Counted from the stretch's first letter, positions 1-18,449 are shown. The stretch: DNA of 64,000 nt from Campylobacteraceae bacterium (GCA_031263195.1 JAISGD010000015.1:44302-108301), one strand, 5' to 3'. Translations and numbers: made by a program. The notes: a model not told the origin generated them from the letters alone.

Positions 1-111
1 AGACATACCCGTATAATATAAAATACGCTCTGTTGTTGTAGTTTTACCAGCGTCAATATGCGCTGCGATTCCGATATTTCTGACTCTTTCTATTGGAGTT
101 TTTCTTGCCAT
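1..111 (-). CDS. fusA: Elongation factor G, N-terminal fragment (cut by window edge)
   Basis: Only the first 37 codons lie in the window; the gene continues past position 1. The reading starts [12 protein letters not shown] and contains the G1 P-loop [12 protein letters not shown] (about residues 17-28), diagnostic for the translational GTPase EF-G, which drives ribosome translocation and recycling. It is the last visible gene of the rpsL-rpsG-fusA (str) group, 67 bases downstream of rpsG and on the same strand. Identity is secure; nothing can be said about the rest of the protein. Confidence 0.95.
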   Translation of the reverse strand, partial: MARKTPIERVRNIGIAAHIDAGKTTTTERILYYTGMS

Positions 112-178
112 CTGTCAGTCCTTAATTTTTATTTTCAATTATTTGCAAGAAAAGCGGCTTCTAAACCGCTTTACATTT

Positions 179-661
<483 letters not shown>

Positions 662-739
662 TCAAATTGATTAAAGCAATTTTACTCAAACACTGCCAGA
701 TATGCGGCGTGCCTGTGTTTAAATTTACTTAAAATTTAG

Positions 740-1123
740 CTATTTAGCTGCTGCTTTTGGTCTTTTAGTACCATATTTACTTCGGCTTACTTTTCTGTTC
801 GCAACACCTGCCGTATCAAGCGCGCCGCGCACGATATGATACTTAACGCCAGGTAAGTCTTTTACTCTTCCACCTCTTACTAATACAATAGAGTGCTCTT
901 GGAGATTATGACCTTCGCCTCCGATATAACTAATAACTTCAAAACCACTTGTAAGTCTTACCTTGGCAACTTTACGAAGAGCTGAGTTTGGTTTTTTCGG
1001 AGTCGTAGTATAAACTCTCGTGCAAACTCCGCGCCTTTGCGGACATTTTGTAAGGGCAGGAGATTTTGATTTTTTAGTCGCTTTCTCACGCTCTTTTCTT
1101 ATCAACTGATTGATAGTTGGCAC
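740..1123 (-). CDS. rpsL: 30S ribosomal protein S12
   Basis: The product is 127 residues starting [20 protein letters not shown], with the decoding-centre segment [18 protein letters not shown] around residues 40-57. The streptomycin-resistance lysine site (PKKPNS) is wild type. S12 sits at the A-site decoding centre. The start is preceded by AAAGGAAAC, a good ribosome-binding site. The leader between it and the rpoC terminator holds an AT-rich -10-like stretch and an AGTATTT/AAATACT inverted repeat (1147-1171), so rpsL may have its own promoter. Confidence 0.97.
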   Translation of the reverse strand: MPTINQLIRKEREKATKKSKSPALTKCPQRRGVCTRVYTTTPKKPNSALRKVAKVRLTSGFEVISYIGGEGHNLQEHSIVLVRGGRVKDLPGVKYHIVRGALDTAGVANRKVSRSKYGTKRPKAAAK

Positions 1124-1201
1124 ATTGTTTCCTTTTCTAATATAATAGTATTTCCCATAGAGAAAAATACTCGTGATTTTATTTAAAATATACTTAAAAA
1201 A

Positions 1202-1230
1202 AGGTTAAATTAAGTTTCTTAATTTAACCT
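1202..1230 (-). terminator. Intrinsic terminator of rpoC
   Basis: A perfect 13-bp inverted repeat (1202-1214 with 1218-1230, 3-base loop) reads AGGTTAAATTAAG on its left arm. On the minus strand it is followed directly by a run of seven T. It begins six bases past the rpoC stop, so it should end the rplKAJL-rpoBC transcript before rpsL. Confidence 0.9.
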
Positions 1231-1235
1231 GTCTC

Positions 1236-9892
<8,657 letters not shown>

Positions 9893-9965
9893 CTACCTCG
9901 TAGTAAAAATTTGAAAAGAAATTGTAGCAACTGCCCTGTACGGCAAGCGTTTATTTTTAGAACAC

Positions 9966-9986
9966 AAAGGGGGATAAACCCCCTTT
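9966..9986 (-). terminator. rplL-rpoB intergenic attenuator-like hairpin
   Basis: An 8-bp stem AAAGGGGG/CCCCCTTT surrounds an ATAAA loop. On the minus strand it is followed by GTGTTCT, a poor U-tract, so partial termination is more likely than full. Location matches the rplL-rpoB attenuator known in other bacteria, which lowers polymerase synthesis relative to ribosomal protein L7/L12. Confidence 0.6.
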
Positions 9987-10008
9987 TTAAAAAAACTTAT
10001 AAACAAAA

Positions 10009-10383
10009 CTATTTAAGCTCGACTTTTGCGCCTGCTTCTTCAAGTTGTTTTTTAGCCTCTTCGGCATCGGCTTTGCTAATACTCTCTTTAATAATGGAAG
10101 GAGTCTGCTCTGTAGCGTCTTTTGCTTCTTTTAAGCCAAGTCCCGTCAATGCTCTTACGACTTTGATGACATTAATCTTTTTATCGCCCGCATCAACAAG
10201 AACTACATTGAACTCTGTCTTCTCTTCTGCGACTGCAGCTGCAGCGCCGGCTCCTGCACCGGCTATTACTACGGGAGCTGCCGATACACCGAATTTTTCC
10301 TCAAACTCTTTTACAAGAGCGCTTAACTCCAAAACACTTAAATTAGAGATAAACTCTAAAACATCTTCTTTAGTAATTGCCAT
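10009..10383 (-). CDS. rplL: 50S ribosomal protein L7/L12
   Basis: The product is 124 residues, family-normal. It has an N-terminal dimerisation helix region, an Ala/Gly-rich hinge ([14 protein letters not shown], around residues 42-55) and the C-terminal factor-binding domain with [21 protein letters not shown]7/L12 forms the ribosomal stalk that recruits translational GTPases. The ATG has a GGAG site about ten bases upstream. It follows rplJ, its stalk partner, 34 bases downstream in the same operon. Confidence 0.97.
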   Translation of the reverse strand: MAITKEDVLEFISNLSVLELSALVKEFEEKFGVSAAPVVIAGAGAGAAAAVAEEKTEFNVVLVDAGDKKINVIKVVRALTGLGLKEAKDATEQTPSIIKESISKADAEEAKKQLEEAGAKVELK

Positions 10384-10417
10384 TTTTAATTCTCCTTATA
10401 TATTAACCCAATTTTTT

Positions 10418-10906
10418 CTATGCGGATTGTTCTTTTTTAGCTCTAAGAGCATCTAAGCCGACAACAAAATTCGTAAGCGGCGCATTCCAGACTTGCAATA
10501 ACATAGCGATAAGTTCATCACGAGACGGCATTGTCGCAAGTGCTTCGACTTTGGAAATATCGGCGATAGCACCATCAACAAAAGCTGTTTTGACAGCGAA
10601 AAATTCGGAATCAATCTCTTTTTTGAAATTTGTCGCAACTTTACTGACACTAAGCTGATCTTGTCCCCAAACAAATATATTTGTATCTTTTAAGCCCAAA
10701 TCACTTATACCGGCATTTTTAATAGCGATAGCAGCAAGTGTATTTTTAATGACTTGCACTTTAACATTCGCTTTTCTGGCTTTATTTCTTAAAGCCTCTA
10801 TAGCCTTTACATTTAAACCTTTATAGTTACAAACTATTATTGCGTCGGAAGATTTAAACTCTTCTGTGAGTTCGCTTACCAGTTTAACTTTCTCTTCTTT
10901 AGTCAC
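10418..10906 (-). CDS. rplJ: 50S ribosomal protein L10
   Basis: L10 anchors L7/L12 dimers to 23S rRNA at the stalk base. I take the GTG at 10904-10906 as start because AAAGGAGAA lies six bases upstream and the protein then begins [20 protein letters not shown], giving 162 residues like other L10s. An ATG 39 bases further out would add a 13-residue extension that overlaps this Shine-Dalgarno and is not conserved. It is preceded by a leader of about 114 bases after rplA, the usual place for L10 autoregulation. Confidence 0.93.
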   Translation of the reverse strand: MTKEEKVKLVSELTEEFKSSDAIIVCNYKGLNVKAIEALRNKARKANVKVQVIKNTLAAIAIKNAGISDLGLKDTNIFVWGQDQLSVSKVATNFKKEIDSEFFAVKTAFVDGAIADISKVEALATMPSRDELIAMLLQVWNAPLTNFVVGLDALRAKKEQSA

Positions 10907-11020
10907 TTCTTCTCCTTTCCGACCGGTGATTTCAAGCGGAGCCAAGAGAGAACTCTTGAATTAAGCTTTAGCCTCTGCTATCTCCAATCAAAGATATACC
11001 GCTATGGGTACTTTCCTAAT
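10907..11020 (-). promoter_or_regulatory. rplJ leader, candidate L10 autoregulatory mRNA region
   Basis: This is 114 bases of non-coding sequence between rplA and rplJ on the transcribed strand, containing a small hairpin AAGAG/CTCTT (10944-10957). In many bacteria the L10-L12 complex binds the corresponding leader to repress rplJL. The assignment rests on position and length; the full L10-leader fold was not verified. Confidence 0.4.
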
Positions 11021-11725
11021 TTATTTCAAATCCATCAACTCTTGCGTTTCAAGAGCAACAGATGGACTCATCGTAAGCGATAATGCCGCTGATTTTATAT
11101 ATCTTCCCTTTGCTGTGGAAGGTTTGTGTTTATTGATAGCTTTAATAAATGTCAAAACATTATCAAAGATTTGCTCTTCGCTAAAGCTCACTTTGCCAAG
11201 TCCCGCATGAATATTGCCCTGTTTATCGACACGAAAATTTATTTGTCCGCCTTTAGCGTTTTCAACCGCTTTTGCGACTTCCATAGTAACAGTTCCTGTT
11301 TTGGGGTTTGGCATTAACCCTTTAGGTCCCAAAATACGTCCTACTTTTCCTACAAGTCCCATCATATTAGGCGTAGCTATAAGAACATCAAAATTAAAAA
11401 CGCCTTTGCCTATCTCATCTATCAAGTCTTCAGCGCCTACAATATCCGCTCCGGCATTTTTAGCTTCGTCTGCTTTAATATCTTTGGCAATAACTGCGAC
11501 TCTTACGGTTTTACCTGTACCGGCAGGAAGTACAACAGAACCTCTTACCATTTGATCCGCATGTCTTGGGTCAACATTTAACTTCAACGCTATCTCTACG
11601 GTTTCGTCAAATTTTGCCGATTTTAATTCTTTTATAGTTTTTACACCATCTCTCAGCACATACTCTTTATTAGTATCCACTTTTAACAGCAACTCTTGAA
11701 ATCTTTTTGAAATCTTTTTTGACAT
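11021..11725 (-). CDS. rplA: 50S ribosomal protein L1
   Basis: L1 forms the mobile L1 stalk that moves deacylated tRNA from the E site and represses its own operon. I choose ATG 11723-11725 (protein [20 protein letters not shown], 234 residues) because GGGAG lies nine bases upstream. A longer frame adds 15 unconserved residues. Recognisable segments are [20 protein letters not shown] (about residues 46-65) and [19 protein letters not shown]. It lies between rplK and rplJ in the standard order. Confidence 0.95.
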   Translation of the reverse strand: MSKKISKRFQELLLKVDTNKEYVLRDGVKTIKELKSAKFDETVEIALKLNVDPRHADQMVRGSVVLPAGTGKTVRVAVIAKDIKADEAKNAGADIVGAEDLIDEIGKGVFNFDVLIATPNMMGLVGKVGRILGPKGLMPNPKTGTVTMEVAKAVENAKGGQINFRVDKQGNIHAGLGKVSFSEEQIFDNVLTFIKAINKHKPSTAKGRYIKSAALSLTMSPSVALETQELMDLK

Positions 11726-11895
11726 ATTTATTACTCCCATTTTAGTTCCCAAACATATTAAGGAAACCATTTTATTTTTGACTTTGCGTACAGATTAAAC
11801 TGCCGCTAACAAGGATCTTGTCCTTGACCTCCAAAAAAGAGGTTTTTGTCTGCCACCCCGTACCTGTCAAGACAAGCGGCGGCGGTCAGGGGTTT
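11726..11895 (-). promoter_or_regulatory. rplK-rplA intercistronic leader with hairpin
   Basis: A gap of 170 bases separates rplK and rplA, unusually long for genes normally almost abutting. On the minus strand it contains ACCTC/GAGGT (11827-11843, 7-base loop) and a GC-rich patch around 11856-11888. L1 or other autoregulation, or RNA processing, could act here; nothing in the sequence decides. Confidence 0.3.
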
Positions 11896-12321
11896 TTAAT
11901 CAACTACTTCTATGCCGATACTTCTGGCGGAACCAGCGATAATCTTTACTGCCTGCTCTTTGTCATCTGTATTCAAATCAACAAGTTTTCTCTCAACAAT
12001 CTCAAGAATTTGAGCTTTAGTGATTTTCGCAACCTTGTTTTTCAATGGATTTTCAGAACCCTTCGTAATGCCGGCAGCTTTTTTGATTAAATCTGTCGCA
12101 GGCGGCTGTTTCGTAACAAAAGTAAAACTCTTGTCGGCATATACTGTAATGACAACGGGGATATTAAATCCAGCCAAATCTTTTGTTCTTTCGTTGAAAG
12201 CTTTGCAAAATTCCATAATATTAACGCCGCGCTGACCCAATGCAGGACCTACCGGAGGAGAAGGATTTGCTTTTCCCGCCGCTATTTGCAATTTAATTTC
12301 GCCGATTACTTTCTTAGCCAT
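11896..12321 (-). CDS. rplK: 50S ribosomal protein L11
   Basis: The product is 141 residues, exactly the common L11 length. It begins [20 protein letters not shown] and has the signature [20 protein letters not shown] (about residues 20-39). L11 binds the GTPase-associated centre of 23S rRNA and is needed for stringent-response sensing. It starts 13 bases after nusG, so nusG, rplK and probably rplA are cotranscribed. Confidence 0.97.
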   Translation of the reverse strand: MAKKVIGEIKLQIAAGKANPSPPVGPALGQRGVNIMEFCKAFNERTKDLAGFNIPVVITVYADKSFTFVTKQPPATDLIKKAAGITKGSENPLKNKVAKITKAQILEIVERKLVDLNTDDKEQAVKIIAGSARSIGIEVVD

Positions 12322-12334
12322 ATTACTTTTCCTC

Positions 12335-12865
12335 TTATACTATTTTCTCAACTTGTGAGTATAAAATCTCTACCGGAGTACTTCTTCCGAAAATAGAAAC
12401 ATTTAAACGAAGTTTGCCGTGTTCCATATCATACTCTTCCACTATACCGGTAAAGTTCGCGAAAGGTCCTTCGGTTATTCGTACGCTTTCGCCATCGTCA
12501 AATGATATTTTCGGTTTTGGTGCGCCTTTTTTCTCAGCTTTTTCCAAAATCAACGATATATCTTTTTGACTCAAAGGCGTAGGCTTTTTAGATTCGCCGA
12601 TAAAACGGCTGACTCTCGGCAAAGATTGAATTTTATGCCACAAATCCGTATCCAAATCCAAATTTGCGAAGACATATCCAGAGTACAGACTTCTCTCGCT
12701 AATCTTTTTTTTGCCGTTTTTAACCTCTATAACATCTTCGGTAGGAACTATAATTCCGTCAAGTTTATTCTCTATGCCATGATCGCACACAAGCGTTTCA
12801 ATAGCGCGCTTAATGCTCTGTTCACTACCAGCGTAAGTCTGTATGGCATACCACTTGTGATTCAT
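12335..12865 (-). CDS. nusG: Transcription termination/antitermination factor NusG
   Basis: The product is 176 residues with the NGN domain ([20 protein letters not shown] at the start, YVFANLDL near residue 68) and a C-terminal KOW motif ([20 protein letters not shown], near 124-143). NusG binds RNA polymerase and links it to Rho or to the ribosome. Its ATG overlaps the secE stop by four bases (ATGA), the usual secE-nusG coupling. Confidence 0.96.
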   Translation of the reverse strand: MNHKWYAIQTYAGSEQSIKRAIETLVCDHGIENKLDGIIVPTEDVIEVKNGKKKISERSLYSGYVFANLDLDTDLWHKIQSLPRVSRFIGESKKPTPLSQKDISLILEKAEKKGAPKPKISFDDGESVRITEGPFANFTGIVEEYDMEHGKLRLNVSIFGRSTPVEILYSQVEKIV

Positions 12866-13041
12866 AAAATACCTTTTATTATGGAAGACATTATAAAATC
12901 CACAAGCGCCAAAAACAGCGATATAATCGTCACAACGATAAAAACTGAAAAAAATGCGTTTCTGACTTGCTCTTTCGTCGGGAATATCACTTTTCTGAAC
13001 TCAGTTTTAGCGTTTTGTACATAACTTAAAAACTTTTCCAT
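12862..13041 (-). CDS. secE: Preprotein translocase subunit SecE
   Basis: A 59-residue single-span SecE of the short bacterial type. It has a cytoplasmic amphipathic segment ending in TEFRKVIFPTKEQ (about residues 13-25), then a hydrophobic membrane span. The ATG at 13039-13041 is preferred; a longer open frame upstream runs through tRNA-Trp and is meaningless. SecE clamps the SecY channel; the partner SecG is encoded at 44840. It is translationally coupled to nusG. Confidence 0.93.
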   Translation of the reverse strand: MEKFLSYVQNAKTEFRKVIFPTKEQVRNAFFSVFIVVTIISLFLALVDFIMSSIIKGIL

Positions 13042-13058
13042 AACTTCCAACCTTATAA

Positions 13059-13134
13059 TGGCAGGGTAGGAGGGATTCGAACCCCCAACCTGCGGTTTTG
13101 GAGACCGACGCTCTACCATTAGAGCTACTACCCT
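13059..13134 (-). tRNA. tRNA-Trp (anticodon CCA)
   Basis: The minus strand folds into a full cloverleaf of 76 bases with acceptor stem AGGGTAG, T-loop GGTTCGAATCC-type sequence, anticodon loop CTCCAAA carrying CCA, and an encoded 3' CCA end. It sits between rpmG and secE, as in other Campylobacterota. Confidence 0.96.
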
Positions 13135-13141
13135 AAAAGAA

Positions 13142-13162
13142 AAATCCTATATACTAGGATTT
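13142..13162 (-). terminator. Intrinsic terminator of rpmG
   Basis: An 8-bp perfect stem AAATCCTA/TAGGATTT with a 5-base loop is followed on the minus strand by TTCTTTT. It overlaps the rpmG stop codon and precedes tRNA-Trp, so part of the transcription may stop before the secE-nusG operon. Confidence 0.7.
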
Positions 13163-13334
13163 AACTCTTTAACTTAACTTCTTTGTGAACAGTATGTTTT
13201 CTAAGACGAGGGCAGTATTTGGTTGCTTCAAGTTTCTCTGTCTTTGTTTTACTGTTCTTGGTAGTTGTATAATTGATATCTCCGCTTTCGGAACACTTCA
13301 AACCTATTTTAATTCTACTACTGCTTTTCGCCAT
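13161..13334 (-). CDS. rpmG: 50S ribosomal protein L33
   Basis: A 57-residue protein beginning [20 protein letters not shown] with the L33 features [20 protein letters not shown] and [12 protein letters not shown]. It keeps C14 and C41 but lacks the second cysteine of each CxxC pair, so it is the zinc-independent (C-) form. It lies in the usual place between tuf and secE. The preceding tuf terminator is only about 20 bases upstream, so its expression probably relies on read-through. Confidence 0.93.
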   Translation of the reverse strand: MAKSSSRIKIGLKCSESGDINYTTTKNSKTKTEKLEATKYCPRLRKHTVHKEVKLKS

Positions 13335-13352
13335 AAAATACCTTTAAAAAAA

Positions 13353-13373
13353 TCACAGGGAAAATCCCTGTGA
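13353..13373 (-). terminator. Intrinsic terminator of tuf
   Basis: An 8-bp perfect GC-rich stem TCACAGGG/CCCTGTGA with an AAAAT loop is followed on the minus strand by seven T. It starts seven bases beyond the tuf stop codon. This is a textbook Rho-independent terminator for a highly expressed gene. Confidence 0.92.
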
Positions 13374-13379
13374 AATTAC

Positions 13380-14576
13380 TTATTTAACAATCTTAGATAC
13401 GACGCCGGAACCTACAGTGTGTCCGCCTTCGCGAATAGCAAATCTAGTACCCTCTTCAAGAGCAATAGGCGCTATAAGCGTTACTTTGATTTTGACATTA
13501 TCGCCAGGCATAACCATTTCAACGCCTTCAGGAAGAGAAATTGAACCTGTAACATCTGTCGTTCTTACATAAAATTGCGGTCTATAGTTATTGAAGAATG
13601 GAGTATGGCGTCCGCCTTCCTCTTTTGTCAAAATATAAACCTCACCTTCAAACTCTGTGTGAGGAGTGATCGATTTTGGCTTACATAAAACCATACCACG
13701 CTCAACATCCTCTTTCTTTGTGCCTCTCAAAAGGATACCGCAGTTATCGCCGGCCTCACCTTGATCCATCTCTTTTCTAAACATTTCAACACCGGTAACT
13801 GTTGTAGTTTGAGTAGGTCTGATGCCAACTATCTCAACAGTATCGCCAACTTTTACAACACCTTTCTCAATACGACCGGTTACAACTGTGCCGCGTCCTG
13901 AAATTGAAAATATATCCTCTATCGGCATCAAAAAATCTTTATCCGTATCTCTCTTTGGAGTTGGTATAAAGCTATCCACGGCATCCATTAAATCAAGAAC
14001 TTTCTGTCCCCATTCACCTACTGTACCTGTTTTCGCCTCTTCAAGTGCTTTAAGAGCTGAACCTGTGATAATAGGGGTATCATCTCCGGGGAAACCGTAT
14101 TCGTTAAGAAGTTCGCGAATCTCCATATCAACCAACTCGATAAGATCAGCATCAGCTATATCGGCTTTATTCATAAAAACAACAATGTAGGGAACACCAA
14201 CTTGGCGTGCAAGTAAAACGTGTTCGCTTGTTTGAGGCATTTTACCGTCAGTCGCAGCAACTACAAGTATAGCTCCGTCCATTTGAGCAGCACCAGTAAT
14301 CATGTTTTTGACATAGTCGGCGTGACCCGGGCAGTCAACGTGCGCATAATGGCGATTTTCAGTCTCATACTCAATGTGAGAAGTAGCAATTGTAATACCT
14401 CTCTCTTTCTCCTCCGGAGCATTGTCGATATTGTCATAATCTTTAAGCTCTGCAAGACCTTTAGTCGCTAAAACACCTGAAATAGCAGCAGTCAATGTAG
14501 TTTTGCCGTGGTCAACGTGACCAATGGTACCTATGTTTACGTGTGGCTTGGTTCTTGAAAATTTCTCTTTAGCCAT
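13380..14576 (-). CDS. tuf: Elongation factor Tu
   Basis: The product is 398 residues, typical of epsilonproteobacterial EF-Tu. It shows G1 GHVDHGKT (residues 19-26), G2 region [15 protein letters not shown]3 [12 protein letters not shown] and G4 NKAD, then the two beta-barrel domains ending [17 protein letters not shown]-Tu delivers aminoacyl-tRNA to the ribosome. It follows tRNA-Thr(GGT) on the same strand and is closed by a strong terminator. Confidence 0.98.
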   Translation of the reverse strand: MAKEKFSRTKPHVNIGTIGHVDHGKTTLTAAISGVLATKGLAELKDYDNIDNAPEEKERGITIATSHIEYETENRHYAHVDCPGHADYVKNMITGAAQMDGAILVVAATDGKMPQTSEHVLLARQVGVPYIVVFMNKADIADADLIELVDMEIRELLNEYGFPGDDTPIITGSALKALEEAKTGTVGEWGQKVLDLMDAVDSFIPTPKRDTDKDFLMPIEDIFSISGRGTVVTGRIEKGVVKVGDTVEIVGIRPTQTTTVTGVEMFRKEMDQGEAGDNCGILLRGTKKEDVERGMVLCKPKSITPHTEFEGEVYILTKEEGGRHTPFFNNYRPQFYVRTTDVTGSISLPEGVEMVMPGDNVKIKVTLIAPIALEEGTRFAIREGGHTVGSGVVSKIVK

Positions 14577-14682
14577 CTTTATCCTCCATATTTTAGGTTT
14601 TGATTTTTTAAAATCATATTTAATATCTAACTTGATCTAAAGCTTCTTGTAAAGCTTAAACTTTACGCTTTAAAGGCGTAAC

Positions 14683-14758
<76 letters not shown>

Positions 14759-14844
14759 TGTCTCTCTCCTCATACGCCAAAGTTGTTGCGGCAAGGAGTG
14801 CGCTTTTGCGACGGGTTTGTCCGCGTCTACGTTCAAAGAGGGTG

Positions 14845-14880
14845 ATTATACTCAAATTATTATTATAATATGATTATAAA
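14845..14880 (-). promoter_or_regulatory. Candidate promoter for tRNA-Thr(GGT)-tuf
   Basis: On the minus strand GAGTATAATCA (TATAAT at 14850-14845) is preceded by a strongly AT-periodic stretch, the form most sigma70 promoters take in Campylobacterota, where the -35 box is poorly conserved. It lies in a 260-base gap between tRNA-Gly and tRNA-Thr, so tuf may have its own start besides read-through from the upstream tRNAs. Confidence 0.5.
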
Positions 14881-15018
14881 GACTCTCAAATATAGTAAAT
14901 AATGGTAGGAGGTTGAGTAACGATAGGTTAATTCAACAGCTCCCAGTCAAATGCACCGCTTTTTGGTAATTTCGCTCTATTTTTAGAAAAACAGAACAAA
15001 AACCTTGCCGAAAAATTT

Positions 15019-15095
15019 TGGAGCGGGAAACGGGACTCGAACCCGCGACCCTCAGCTTGGAAGGCTGATGCTCTAGCCAACTGAGCTATTCCCGC
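15019..15095 (-). tRNA. tRNA-Gly (anticodon TCC)
   Basis: A 77-base cloverleaf with acceptor GCGGGAA, anticodon stem TCAGC/GCTGA around loop CTTCCAA (TCC), T-arm CGGGTTCGAGTCCCG and encoded CCA. It is the third tRNA of the Thr-Tyr-Gly-Thr cluster. Confidence 0.95.
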
Positions 15096-15106
15096 ATCAA
15101 AATTAA

Positions 15107-15192
15107 TGGTGGTGAGAGAAGGAATCGAACCTTCGAAGACAAAAGTCAGCAGATTTACAGTCTGCCCTCGTTGACCGCTTGAGTATCTCACC
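15107..15192 (-). tRNA. tRNA-Tyr (anticodon GTA)
   Basis: An 86-base class II tRNA with the expected long variable arm, acceptor GGTGAGA, anticodon stem GCAGA/TCTGC around loop CTGTAAA (GTA) and encoded CCA. It lies 11 bases upstream of tRNA-Gly. Confidence 0.95.
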
Positions 15193-15248
15193 TTGTTAGC
15201 GGTTTTACCATTATCTGGTCAAACACTGCCTAAAACTTTTCGAAAAAA

Positions 15249-15324
15249 TGGAGCCGGCAAAGGGACTCGAACCCCCGACCTACTGCTTACAAGGCAGTTG
15301 CTCTACCAGCTGAGCTACGCCGGC
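15249..15324 (-). tRNA. tRNA-Thr (anticodon TGT)
   Basis: A 76-base cloverleaf with acceptor GCCGGCG, anticodon stem ACTGC/GCAGT around loop CTTGTAA (TGT), T-arm CGGGGGTTCGAGTCCC and encoded CCA. It is the first gene of the tRNA cluster, 20 bases downstream of a near-consensus -10 box. Confidence 0.95.
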
Positions 15325-15344
15325 CTAATTTTTTGCGAACGGAG

Positions 15345-15373
15345 ATTATATCTCAAAAGCAGCGACAAGTCAA
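15345..15373 (-). promoter_or_regulatory. Near-consensus sigma70 promoter of the tRNA-tuf cluster
   Basis: On the minus strand TTGACT (15373-15368) and a perfect TATAAT (15350-15345) are separated by exactly 17 bases. Transcription would begin around 15338, just before tRNA-Thr(TGT). A real -35 box is uncommon in this phylum, fitting the need for very strong stable-RNA expression. Confidence 0.88.
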
Positions 15374-15516
15374 GAGAAAAGGTTGCCTTTTAGAAATATA
15401 TTTTTTATTTTTAGACTATTATTTCTAATTGTTTCCTTTTACTTGTCGCCAATTGCTGATAGCATATGGATACTCAAGCATAAAATTTGCTATTATGCCG
15501 AAAACAAAGGTTTTAT

Positions 15517-16254
15517 ATGTTAAAAATCCTCTTTTCACCGAGTGAAACAAAAAGCAACTTTTCACCCACAACAGTCAATCTCCAAAACGCGCTGTGGAAA
15601 GCGGAAAAGTTTCCTTTGAGGCTTAAGTGCATAGACCTTTACAATAAAATAATACAAAACAATAACAAAGCAGAACTCTCAAAGCTTTTCGGTTTAAAGC
15701 ATGAAACAGGTAAATTTTTAAACATTGATACACATTTGTGTCTTGCTCAAAAAGCTATTTTAAGATACATTGGTACAGCGTATAAAAGCTTGGGGTACAT
15801 CTCTTTAGATAAAAACTCACAAAACTTTATAGACGAAAATGTGATGATTTTTTCCAATCTTTTCGGTCCTGTTTTGGCAGGAAACTTTTTACCGTATTAC
15901 AAAATAAAATATGGTGAGAGTCTGCGCGGGTTTGATGTCGGCGCATATTACAAAACAGGCTTTGAAAGTGATATTGATAAGTGGCTTGAAAATGGTTTAA
16001 TAATAGATTTAAGAGCTGCTTTTTACGAAAAATTTTATCAGCTAAAAACACCGTATATAACGATGAAATTTTACAAAAACGGTAAAATTGTAAGTCATTT
16101 TGCGAAAGAGTACAGGGGTTTCATCTTACGCAAATTGGCTATTTGCAGACCTTGCAGTATAGAAGAGTTTCAAGAGGTAAATTTTCAAAACCTCACTATT
16201 AATGATATTAAAAAAAGCGGCTCAAAAATAGAATACTCATATAGTATAAAATGA
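15517..16254 (+). CDS. yaaA: YaaA-family (UPF0246/DUF328) protein
   Basis: The product is 245 residues starting MLKILFSPSETKSNF, the hallmark N-terminus of the YaaA family; the body contains FSNLFGPVLAGNFLPYYKIK. In E. coli YaaA protects against peroxide damage by limiting free iron and has a DNA-binding fold; a role here is inferred from family only. The ATG at 15517 is chosen over one 30 bases upstream because AAAGG precedes it. A TATTAT -10-like box lies at about 15491. It stands alone, divergent from the tRNA cluster. Confidence 0.82.
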   Translation: MLKILFSPSETKSNFSPTTVNLQNALWKAEKFPLRLKCIDLYNKIIQNNNKAELSKLFGLKHETGKFLNIDTHLCLAQKAILRYIGTAYKSLGYISLDKNSQNFIDENVMIFSNLFGPVLAGNFLPYYKIKYGESLRGFDVGAYYKTGFESDIDKWLENGLIIDLRAAFYEKFYQLKTPYITMKFYKNGKIVSHFAKEYRGFILRKLAICRPCSIEEFQEVNFQNLTINDIKKSGSKIEYSYSIK

Positions 16255-16309
16255 AAAATTTAGTTTAGAAAATGTAAAATTAATCAATAAATTTTATAAG
16301 GGAGCAACA

Positions 16310-16552
16310 ATGGAATGGTTGATAGTTGTAATTTTGATAATTGCAATATTTTTTATCACTAGAAAATACGATAGCGAGATCAAAATGTTAAACAGCATGA
16401 TAGAGTTAAACCGTAACGCTATTGATGAAAATATTAAAAACAAGCCAAAAATAAAAAAGAGTACTGAAGGAGATATCAATACTAAAAAGAGAGTGGGTAA
16501 AAAGAGTGCGATAAAAAAATCTCCCGCCAAAAAAAAGATTTCTACGGAATAA
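16310..16552 (+). CDS. Small single-span membrane protein with lysine-rich tail
   Basis: An 80-residue protein of unknown function. Residues 3-17 form one hydrophobic span (WLIVVILIIAIFFIT), followed by a charged region and a C-terminal tail very rich in lysine (KKRVGKKSAIKKSPAKKK), which would face the cytoplasm by the positive-inside rule and could bind nucleic acid or phospholipid. AAGGGAG eight bases before the ATG supports translation. No partner gene is apparent. The 550 bases after it up to leuC hold only a doubtful 54-codon ORF. Confidence 0.65.
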   Translation: MEWLIVVILIIAIFFITRKYDSEIKMLNSMIELNRNAIDENIKNKPKIKKSTEGDINTKKRVGKKSAIKKSPAKKKISTE

Positions 16553-16808
16553 AAATTCCGATCTATTTAAAACATCTTGGAATGTAGCTTGATTTTGATT
16601 TTTTGAGAGCGCGAGAAGAGTTGCGATGTTAAAGTATTTGTGTGGGAGGGGGTTTTATAAAAGTTGGTATTTTCCAAATATTATAACAGACTGTGACAAC
16701 GAAACATCTTCTCACAAAGAGAATGTATCCAGCTTATCTCACTAAAATCTGATTCTATACTTAAAAGAAAATAAAAATTAACAAAAAATGCAAAAAACAT
16801 AATAAAAA

Positions 16809-16973
16809 TTATGATAACAATGTCGATCCTTTTTTATTTATGCCATAGATATTTGCAATATTGCCATCCTTTGGTAAAATATTTAAGACTGATAGTTTTG
16901 CCTTTTTATCAATTGTTAAATCAATAATATCACTCACTTGCGTCAATTGTTTAAAATGGCAAAAATGATCCAT
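16809..16973 (-). CDS. Doubtful 54-residue ORF in the leuC upstream gap
   Basis: The 16553-17102 interval is AT-rich and otherwise empty. This frame reads MDHFCHFKQLTQVSDIIDLT and ends NKKGSTLLS, with plausible protein-like composition, but no Shine-Dalgarno precedes the ATG and I recognise no family. It may be a remnant of a larger gene or chance. Listed so the gap is not silently blank. Confidence 0.2.
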   Translation of the reverse strand: MDHFCHFKQLTQVSDIIDLTIDKKAKLSVLNILPKDGNIANIYGINKKGSTLLS

Positions 16974-17102
16974 ACTAATAAATACCCGTTAAAAAGATAG
17001 CTATCTGCCTAAAAACAGAAATCAGGGGGCTGATTTCGTTCAATATTCTTTTATCGCTTTTTAGTTAAAATAAATGCATTTTTATTTAGGCAAAGGTTTC
17101 TT

Positions 17103-18368
17103 ATGGCACAAACTATAACAGAAAAGATTTTTAGTTCACATGTAAGTAAAAATGTATACGCGGACGATATCATAGAGAGCAAGATAGATATGGTCATAGG
17201 AAATGATATAACAACTCCTATCTCTATTCGCGCGTTTGAGGAGAGTAAAGCCAAAACTCTTGCGAATCCTGATGGATTTTCCATCGTTATGGACCATTAT
17301 ATTCCCACAAAAGATATAGCAAGCGCAAATCAAGCGAAAATATCGCGCGAATTTGCATATAAACACAACTTAAAACACTATTTTGACGAAAAAGATATGG
17401 GTATAGAGCACGCGCTTTTACCGGAAAAAGGACTTATAGTTCCGGGCGATGTGATAATAGGAGCGGATTCTCATACATGTACGCACGGGGCATTGGGAAC
17501 TTTCGCGACAGGCGTGGGATCTACGGATTTAGCGTACGCGATGATAACGGGGGAAAATTGGTTTAAAGTTCCAAAAAGCATAAAAGTTGAGTTCAACGGC
17601 AAACCAAATGAGTTTGTTTATGGGAAAGATTTGATTTTGGAAATTATTAGAATGATAGGCGTTGACGGCGCGTTATATCAAACTCTTGAATTTACCGGAA
17701 ATTCTTTAGAATACTTTACTATGGACGATAGATTTAGCCTCTGTAATATGGCTATAGAAGCCGGAGCAAAAAACGGTATAATCGCGGTTGATGATATAAC
17801 AAAAGAGTTTTTAAAAGATAAAAAAATGCCAAGAGAACCTAGATTTTTCTATTCGGACAAAGACGCGAACTATACGCGTATTTTAAAAGTAGATATATCC
17901 AAATTGGAAAGCGTTGTGGCATATCCGTTTTTACCAAGTAACGGTAAAAGCATATCAGAAGCCGTGAAGGATGATTTAAAGATAGATCAAGTATTTATAG
18001 GAAGTTGCACAAACGGGAGATTAAATGATCTAAGAATCGCGGCAAAAATCCTAAAAGGCAAAAAAGTCGCTAAAAAAACAAGAATGATAGTAACGCCTGC
18101 TACGCAAAAGATTGCTTTGCAAGCGCAAAAAGAGGGACTTTTCGATATTTTCATAGAAGCGGGGGCAGTTGTTAGCAACCCTACGTGCGGCGCGTGTCTT
18201 GGCGGATACATGGGGATTTTAGGTAAAAACGAAAGATGTGTTGCTACTACAAATAGAAATTTTGTAGGCAGAATGGGGGACAGAACAAGTGAAGTCTATC
18301 TCGCAAATTCAGCAGTAGCGGCGGCAAGCGCGATAAAGGGCAAGATAGCCGATCCTAGAGAAATTTAA
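17103..18368 (+). CDS. leuC: 3-isopropylmalate dehydratase large subunit
   Basis: The product is 421 residues, the compact form found in Campylobacterota. It belongs to the aconitase family: GADSHTCTHGALGTFATGVG (about residues 120-139) and the [4Fe-4S] ligands Cys at about 301 (GSCTNGR), 361 and 364 (CGACLGG). With LeuD it isomerises 2-isopropylmalate to 3-isopropylmalate in leucine synthesis. AAAGG lies eight bases upstream. leuD, leuB and leuA are not adjacent, so the pathway genes are scattered or in another window. Confidence 0.92.
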   Translation: MAQTITEKIFSSHVSKNVYADDIIESKIDMVIGNDITTPISIRAFEESKAKTLANPDGFSIVMDHYIPTKDIASANQAKISREFAYKHNLKHYFDEKDMGIEHALLPEKGLIVPGDVIIGADSHTCTHGALGTFATGVGSTDLAYAMITGENWFKVPKSIKVEFNGKPNEFVYGKDLILEIIRMIGVDGALYQTLEFTGNSLEYFTMDDRFSLCNMAIEAGAKNGIIAVDDITKEFLKDKKMPREPRFFYSDKDANYTRILKVDISKLESVVAYPFLPSNGKSISEAVKDDLKIDQVFIGSCTNGRLNDLRIAAKILKGKKVAKKTRMIVTPATQKIALQAQKEGLFDIFIEAGAVVSNPTCGACLGGYMGILGKNERCVATTNRNFVGRMGDRTSEVYLANSAVAAASAIKGKIADPREI

Positions 18369-18449
18369 TCATAAAAAATCCAGCATAGGAGGGTAGATTT
18401 GTAAAAGACTTGTCACTATTTGTATTTTGACACGGCAAACTTGATAAAT